From positions 6,997,001-7,061,000 of the forward strand of contig QLII01000001.1 of NCBI GenBank assembly GCA_003259005.1: a DNA stretch of 64,000 nt, read 5' to 3'. The notes under the pieces were generated by a model, which was not told the DNA's origin, ran no database searches, and saw nothing but the letters and a program-made list of their open reading frames with translations. Shown in pieces: positions 63,904 through 64,000 of this stretch (position 1 is the stretch's first letter; each line of letters opens with the position of its first letter). This DNA comes from Spirosoma telluris (lineage in GTDB: Bacteria > Bacteroidota > Bacteroidia > Cytophagales > Spirosomataceae). The position numbers and the translations under genes are program-made.

Positions 63904-64000
63904 ATGATGTTCCCGCTAAATCCCACAATCCGCCGGGATGATCGCCTGAATGACGATGAATTTTATGCCTTCTGTCAGGCAAACCCATCGCTTCGTATTG
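63904..64000 (+). CDS. Uma2-family endonuclease-like protein, N-terminal part only
   Basis: The first 32 codons of a gene that runs off the right edge; ATG at 63904 or 63907. The segment RDDRLNDDEFYAFCQANPSLRI resembles the start of Uma2 (DUF820) family proteins of Bacteroidota and cyanobacteria, which have a PD-(D/E)XK-like nuclease fold. The catalytic part is outside the window, so the call rests on this short match. Confidence 0.65.
   Translation, partial: MMFPLNPTIRRDDRLNDDEFYAFCQANPSLRI

Noticed and set aside
1..64000. tRNA, rRNA, insertion sequence or prophage genes
   Set aside because: I looked for T-loop/acceptor patterns, transposase motifs and phage structural genes and saw none I could support.

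Overview
The window looks like chromosome from a member of the Bacteroidota, most likely the order Cytophagales and close to Spirosoma or its relatives. The evidence is a hybrid two-component regulator of the Bacteroidota type (propeller, histidine kinase, receiver and AraC in one protein), a CusA-TolC fusion efflux pump, the extended NusB with its usual YtxH/DUF1573/YajC/YbbR/CoaE neighbours, promoter boxes of the form TAnnTTTG, and almost no Shine-Dalgarno sequences. The genus is an inference. I found no rRNA, tRNA, CRISPR array, transposase or phage gene.

Layout. 1-5.4 kb: end of an outer-membrane gene, an SGNH lipoprotein, a LysM/BON protein, a DUF937 membrane protein, a trypsin-like protease and an M20 peptidase. 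5.4-12.1 kb: an ECF sigma factor, and a hybrid two-component regulator divergent from a GH29 alpha-L-fucosidase. 12.2-18.6 kb: metal efflux (His-rich exported protein, CusA-TolC fusion, CusB adaptor). 18.6-26.3 kb: manA, a rhamnose mutarotase-like gene, a membrane protein/XRE pair, a broken zeta toxin with a 51-residue partner, a CocE hydrolase, DUF427 and a glycine-betaine-type ABC transporter. 27.2-33.1 kb: the phenylalanine/tyrosine/homogentisate degradation cluster on the minus strand (hmgA, hppD, phhA, a MarR regulator, fahA, flavin reductase). 33.3-41.4 kb: nucleotidyltransferase, DUF4136 lipoprotein, amidase, and the coaE/ybbR/yajC/DUF1573/ytxH/nusB housekeeping group. 41.6-47.2 kb: an ABC exporter, a Septu-like defence pair (AAA ATPase plus HNH nuclease), a DinB protein, and a divergent VOC/MarR pair. 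47.4-64 kb: a glycosidase-like protein, AraC and MarR regulators, three serine hydrolases, a DUF3037/HipA-like-kinase pair, a PHP-phospholipase fusion, a cupin, a GNAT acetyltransferase, ahcY and the start of a Uma2 gene.

Two patterns run through the window. First, eleven breaks in ten genes, including the normally essential coaE, are each repaired by adding one G or C to a run of 4-6 identical bases. This points to homopolymer under-calling rather than real gene decay, so I annotate these genes at full length. The zeta toxin break does not fit the pattern and may be real. Second, many gaps between genes hold long, nearly perfect inverted repeats with arms of about 18-39 bp. They mostly differ in sequence from gap to gap, and some families recur (TTTGTCATCCCGACG at 43.5 and 47.3 kb; the GCGTTAC element at 31.9 and 53.9 kb).
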